Below, one piece after another: positions 61,227-64,000 of a stretch of DNA of 64,000 nucleotides; the stretch's first letter is position 1; every line of letters begins with the position of its first letter. Under the pieces are notes generated by a model, which ran no database searches, was not told where the DNA came from, and saw only the letters and a list, made by a program, of their open reading frames with translations. Both the position numbers and the translations under genes were made by a program. Origin of the DNA: Morganella morganii H1r (GTDB taxonomy: Bacteria > Pseudomonadota > Gammaproteobacteria > Enterobacterales > Enterobacteriaceae); the NCBI RefSeq assembly GCF_000633515.1, contig NZ_AYMP01000004.1:62001-126000 (forward strand), read 5' to 3'.

Positions 61227-62186
61227 ATGAGACTTATGAACTACAAAAAGAGTATTGGGATAATCTCGCTGCTCGCATCTGCGCTTTTGCTGGGCGGATG
61301 CGATATGGCGCTGATGAACCCGAAAGGCACTATCGGTGCTGAGCAAAAAACACTGATTTTAACCGCCATTGGTCTGATGCTCATTGTGGTTATTCCGGTC
61401 ATTATCATGGCAATCGTATTTGCCCTGCGTTACCGGGAAACCAGAAAAGCAACTTACCGTCCTGACTGGGCGCATTCCAATAAAATCGAGCTGGTCGTCT
61501 GGACGGTTCCGATTATTATCATTCTGATCCTGGGTACCATTACATGGAAAACCACCCATGAGCTGGATCCGTACAAGCCGCTGGTCAGTGACCAGGAGCC
61601 TGTCACCATCCAGGTTATCTCAATGGACTGGAAATGGTTATTTATCTATCCGGATCAGGGCATTGCCACAGTGAATGAAATCGCATTCCCTGTCGGTGTT
61701 CCTGTCAATTTCAAAATCACCTCTGATTCTGTGATGAACTCGTTTTTCATCCCGCAGTTAGGCGGCCAGATTTATGCAATGGCAGGTATGCAGACCAAAC
61801 TGCATCTGATTGCGGAAGAACCGGGCGTGTACAAAGGCATTTCTGCCAGTTACAGCGGCCATGGTTTCTCTGACATGAAATTTACCGCCACCGCCACCCC
61901 GACACGCGAAGCCTTCGATGAATGGGTTGCGAAGGTGAAAGCCTCACCGGATACCCTGACCACCACCGAAGCGTTTGACGCACTGGCAAAACCGAGTGTC
62001 AACAACCCGGTTGTCTATTTCTCCGCAGTCAAACCAAACCTGTATGTTGAGACCATTAACAAATTCGGTCACAGCGGTCACGGTGCAGGGAAGACACACG
62101 AAGGCGAAAGCCATTCAATGATGAACATGAGCACAGATGAACACAGTAGTCATATGCCTGCAGCTCATGCCGGGAATGAGGGGTAA
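61227..62186 (+). CDS. cyoA: Cytochrome bo3 ubiquinol oxidase subunit II
   Basis: 319 aa (E. coli 315). Signal peptide with lipobox LLGGC (Cys near residue 22), two membrane segments (about 39-62, 85-105), and a periplasmic cupredoxin domain without the Cu-A ligands, as in quinol oxidases. [23 protein letters not shown] is typical. ATG at 61227 matches the E. coli start MRL; the ORF runs 57 bases further upstream. His/Met-rich C-terminus ([18 protein letters not shown]). First gene of cyo. Confidence 0.95.
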   Translation: MRLMNYKKSIGIISLLASALLLGGCDMALMNPKGTIGAEQKTLILTAIGLMLIVVIPVIIMAIVFALRYRETRKATYRPDWAHSNKIELVVWTVPIIIILILGTITWKTTHELDPYKPLVSDQEPVTIQVISMDWKWLFIYPDQGIATVNEIAFPVGVPVNFKITSDSVMNSFFIPQLGGQIYAMAGMQTKLHLIAEEPGVYKGISASYSGHGFSDMKFTATATPTREAFDEWVAKVKASPDTLTTTEAFDALAKPSVNNPVVYFSAVKPNLYVETINKFGHSGHGAGKTHEGESHSMMNMSTDEHSSHMPAAHAGNEG

Positions 62187-62189
62187 AGC

Positions 62190-64000
62190 ATGTTCGGAAA
62201 ATTAACACTGGATGCCATCCCCCTGCATGAACCTATCGTTGTTATTACGGTACTGGGTATCATTCTGGGTGGTGCTGCACTTGTCGGTCTTATTACCTAC
62301 TTCCGCAAATGGACGTGGTTATGGACCGAATGGTTGACCACTGTTGACCATAAAAAAATCGGTATTATGTACATCATCGTTTCGATGGTGATGCTTATCC
62401 GTGGTTTTGCTGACGCCATTATGATGCGCGCCCAGCAGGCTCTTTCGTCTGCCGGTGAAGCCGGATTCCTGCCGCCTGAACACTACGACCAGATCTTTAC
62501 CGCCCACGGCGTTATCATGATCTTCTTCGTCGCGACACCGTTTGTTGTCGGTCTGATGAACCTGGTTGTGCCATTACAGATCGGCGCCCGTGACGTTGCC
62601 TTCCCGTTCCTGAACTCCCTGAGCTTCTGGTTCTTTGTGGTCGGCGTGATGCTGGTGAATATCTCTCTGGGTATCGGGGAATTTGCACAGACCGGCTGGC
62701 TGGCCTATCCGCCGCTGTCGGGACTGGAATATAACCCGGGCGTCGGGGTCGATTACTGGCTGTGGAGTCTCCAGATATCCGGTATCGGTACATTGCTGAC
62801 CGGGGTGAACTTCTTCGCCACCGTTCTGCGTATGCGCGCACCGGGCATGTCGATGATGAAAATGCCGGTCTTTACCTGGGCGGCATTCTGTACCAACATC
62901 CTGATTATCGCCGCGTTCCCGATTCTGACTGTCACCTTAACCGGCCTGACATTAGACCGCTACCTGGGCACCCATTTCTTCACCAATGATATGGGCGGCA
63001 ACATGATGATGTACATCAACCTGGTGTGGGCATGGGGCCACCCGGAAGTGTATATCCTGGTTCTGCCGGTCTTCGGGGTCTTCTCTGAAGTCACTGCGAC
63101 ATTCTCGAAAAAACGCCTGTTCGGCTATACCTCACTGGTATGGGCAACTATCGCGATTACCGTACTGTCCTTTATCGTCTGGCTGCACCACTTCTTTACC
63201 ATGGGCTCCGGCGCGAACGTCAACGCCTTCTTCGGTATCGCCACGATGATCATCTCCATTCCGACCGGGGTGAAGATATTCAACTGGCTGTTTACCATGT
63301 ATCAGGGGCGTATCGAGTTCAAAACCCCGATGCTCTGGACGGTCGGCTTTATTATCACCTTCTCCGTCGGTGGTATGACCGGGGTTCTGCTGGCCGTGCC
63401 GGGCGCAAACTTTGTCCTGCATAACAGCCTGTTCCTGATTGCACACTTCCATAACGTCATCATCGGCGGTGTGGTCTTCGGTTGCTTCGCCGGTACCGCT
63501 TACTGGTTCCCGAAAGCGTTCGGTTTCACCCTGAACGAAAAATGGGGTGTCCGTGCATTCTGGTGCTGGTTCATCGGTTTCTTTGTTGCCTTTATGCCGG
63601 TTTACGTGCTGGGCTTCATGGGAATGACCCGCCGTATCAGCCAGAACATTGACCCGACTTTCCACACCATGCTGTTAATCGCAGCGGTCGGCGTGGCGAT
63701 TATCGGTGTCGGTATTCTGTGCCAGATTATTCAGTTCTACGTCAGTATCCGTGACCGCGACCAGAACCGCGACCTTACCGGGGATCCGTGGGGCGGCCGC
63801 ACACTGGAGTGGGCAACCTCTTCGCCACCGCCGTTCTACAACTTTGCTGAAGTACCGGATGTTCAGTCCCGTGATGAGTGGTGGGATATGAAAGAAAAAG
63901 GTACTGCGCATAAACGCCCTGCAAAATATGAAGAAATTCATATGCCGAAAAACACGGCTGCAGGTGTGATTATCGCCGGTTTCAGCCTGATCTTTGGTTT
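62190..64000 (+). CDS. cyoB: Cytochrome bo3 ubiquinol oxidase subunit I (3' end cut)
   Basis: Haem-copper oxidase subunit I, the proton-pumping centre. ATG at 62190, three bases after the cyoA stop. It begins [15 protein letters not shown] like the E. coli protein. Haem and Cu-B ligands are present: IFTAHGVIM (low-spin haem His), WAWGHPEVY (Cu-B His and the cross-linked Tyr), WLHHFFTMG (Cu-B His pair) and [11 protein letters not shown]. The reading frame is intact to the window edge and about 60 residues are missing. Confidence 0.96.
   Translation, partial: MFGKLTLDAIPLHEPIVVITVLGIILGGAALVGLITYFRKWTWLWTEWLTTVDHKKIGIMYIIVSMVMLIRGFADAIMMRAQQALSSAGEAGFLPPEHYDQIFTAHGVIMIFFVATPFVVGLMNLVVPLQIGARDVAFPFLNSLSFWFFVVGVMLVNISLGIGEFAQTGWLAYPPLSGLEYNPGVGVDYWLWSLQISGIGTLLTGVNFFATVLRMRAPGMSMMKMPVFTWAAFCTNILIIAAFPILTVTLTGLTLDRYLGTHFFTNDMGGNMMMYINLVWAWGHPEVYILVLPVFGVFSEVTATFSKKRLFGYTSLVWATIAITVLSFIVWLHHFFTMGSGANVNAFFGIATMIISIPTGVKIFNWLFTMYQGRIEFKTPMLWTVGFIITFSVGGMTGVLLAVPGANFVLHNSLFLIAHFHNVIIGGVVFGCFAGTAYWFPKAFGFTLNEKWGVRAFWCWFIGFFVAFMPVYVLGFMGMTRRISQNIDPTFHTMLLIAAVGVAIIGVGILCQIIQFYVSIRDRDQNRDLTGDPWGGRTLEWATSSPPPFYNFAEVPDVQSRDEWWDMKEKGTAHKRPAKYEEIHMPKNTAAGVIIAGFSLIFG

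Overview
The window is chromosomal DNA of a gammaproteobacterium of the order Enterobacterales, most likely a Morganella-like member of the Morganellaceae. This is inferred from the protein sequences and the gene order, not from a database search. The backbone follows the E. coli adk-to-cyo neighbourhood: gsk, hemH, adk, htpG, recR-ybaB-dnaX, apt, priC-rsmS, mscK, acrR/acrAB, tomB-hha, the 4.5S RNA gene, tesB, amtB-glnK, mdlAB, decR, queC, fadM, ybaV, ppiD, hupB, lon, clpX, clpP, tig, bolA, yajG, ampG and cyoAB. Several genes are placed differently from E. coli: a family I.3 RTX lipase (cut by the left edge) and a Wzz-type chain-length regulator beside gsk, a YchN-like DsrE protein beside acrR, a cysteine desulfhydrase (CdsH type) divergent from decR, and a Tsx/OmpK porin before cyoA. 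The right edge cuts cyoB.

Layout. Positions 1-5.3 kb hold the lipase, gsk, the Wzz-like gene and hemH. Positions 5.3-13 kb hold adk, htpG, the recR-ybaB-dnaX replication/repair cluster (dnaX keeps the programmed -1 frameshift signal that makes the gamma subunit), apt, priC and rsmS. Positions 13-22 kb hold mscK, ychN and the acrR/acrAB efflux locus with a clear AcrR operator. Positions 22-33.7 kb hold tomB-hha, ffs, tesB, amtB-glnK (with a sigma-54 promoter), mdlAB, decR/cdsH, queC, fadM and ybaV.

The accessory part is 33.86-48.29 kb: a 14.4-kb integrative element of P4-satellite type inserted in the last codons of ppiD. It is bounded by a 19-bp perfect direct repeat (33856-33874 and 48271-48289) that re-creates the PpiD C-terminus while changing the stop codon. 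It carries a P4-type tyrosine integrase, an AlpA-like excision regulator, a Bro-N antirepressor-like protein, an Ash/Icd-like protein, small P4-type ORFs, an alpha-type primase-helicase next to a cluster of TGAACA iterons (putative origin), a ProQ/FinO-family RNA chaperone, small ribbon-helix-helix and ANR-like regulators, and an SSB-like OB-fold protein. No capsid, portal, terminase or packaging-hijack gene is recognisable. Its cargo looks like a type VI secretion PAAR effector (DUF4225-like C-terminal region) followed by a small membrane protein that is the obvious immunity candidate. A 297-aa protein of unknown function lies between the integrase and the AlpA-like gene. A roughly 450-bp gene-free array of TTCGCA/TGCGCA repeats has no assigned role.

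Positions 48.3-57.5 kb carry the proteostasis block ppiD-hupB-lon-clpX-clpP-tig-bolA, all on the minus strand. Positions 57.7-64 kb carry yajG-ampG (muropeptide uptake), the Tsx-like porin and the start of the cytochrome bo3 operon. The most unusual material is in the element: T6SS cargo on a P4-like replicon, two different iteron-like arrays, and the way the insertion rebuilds both the end and the terminator of ppiD.
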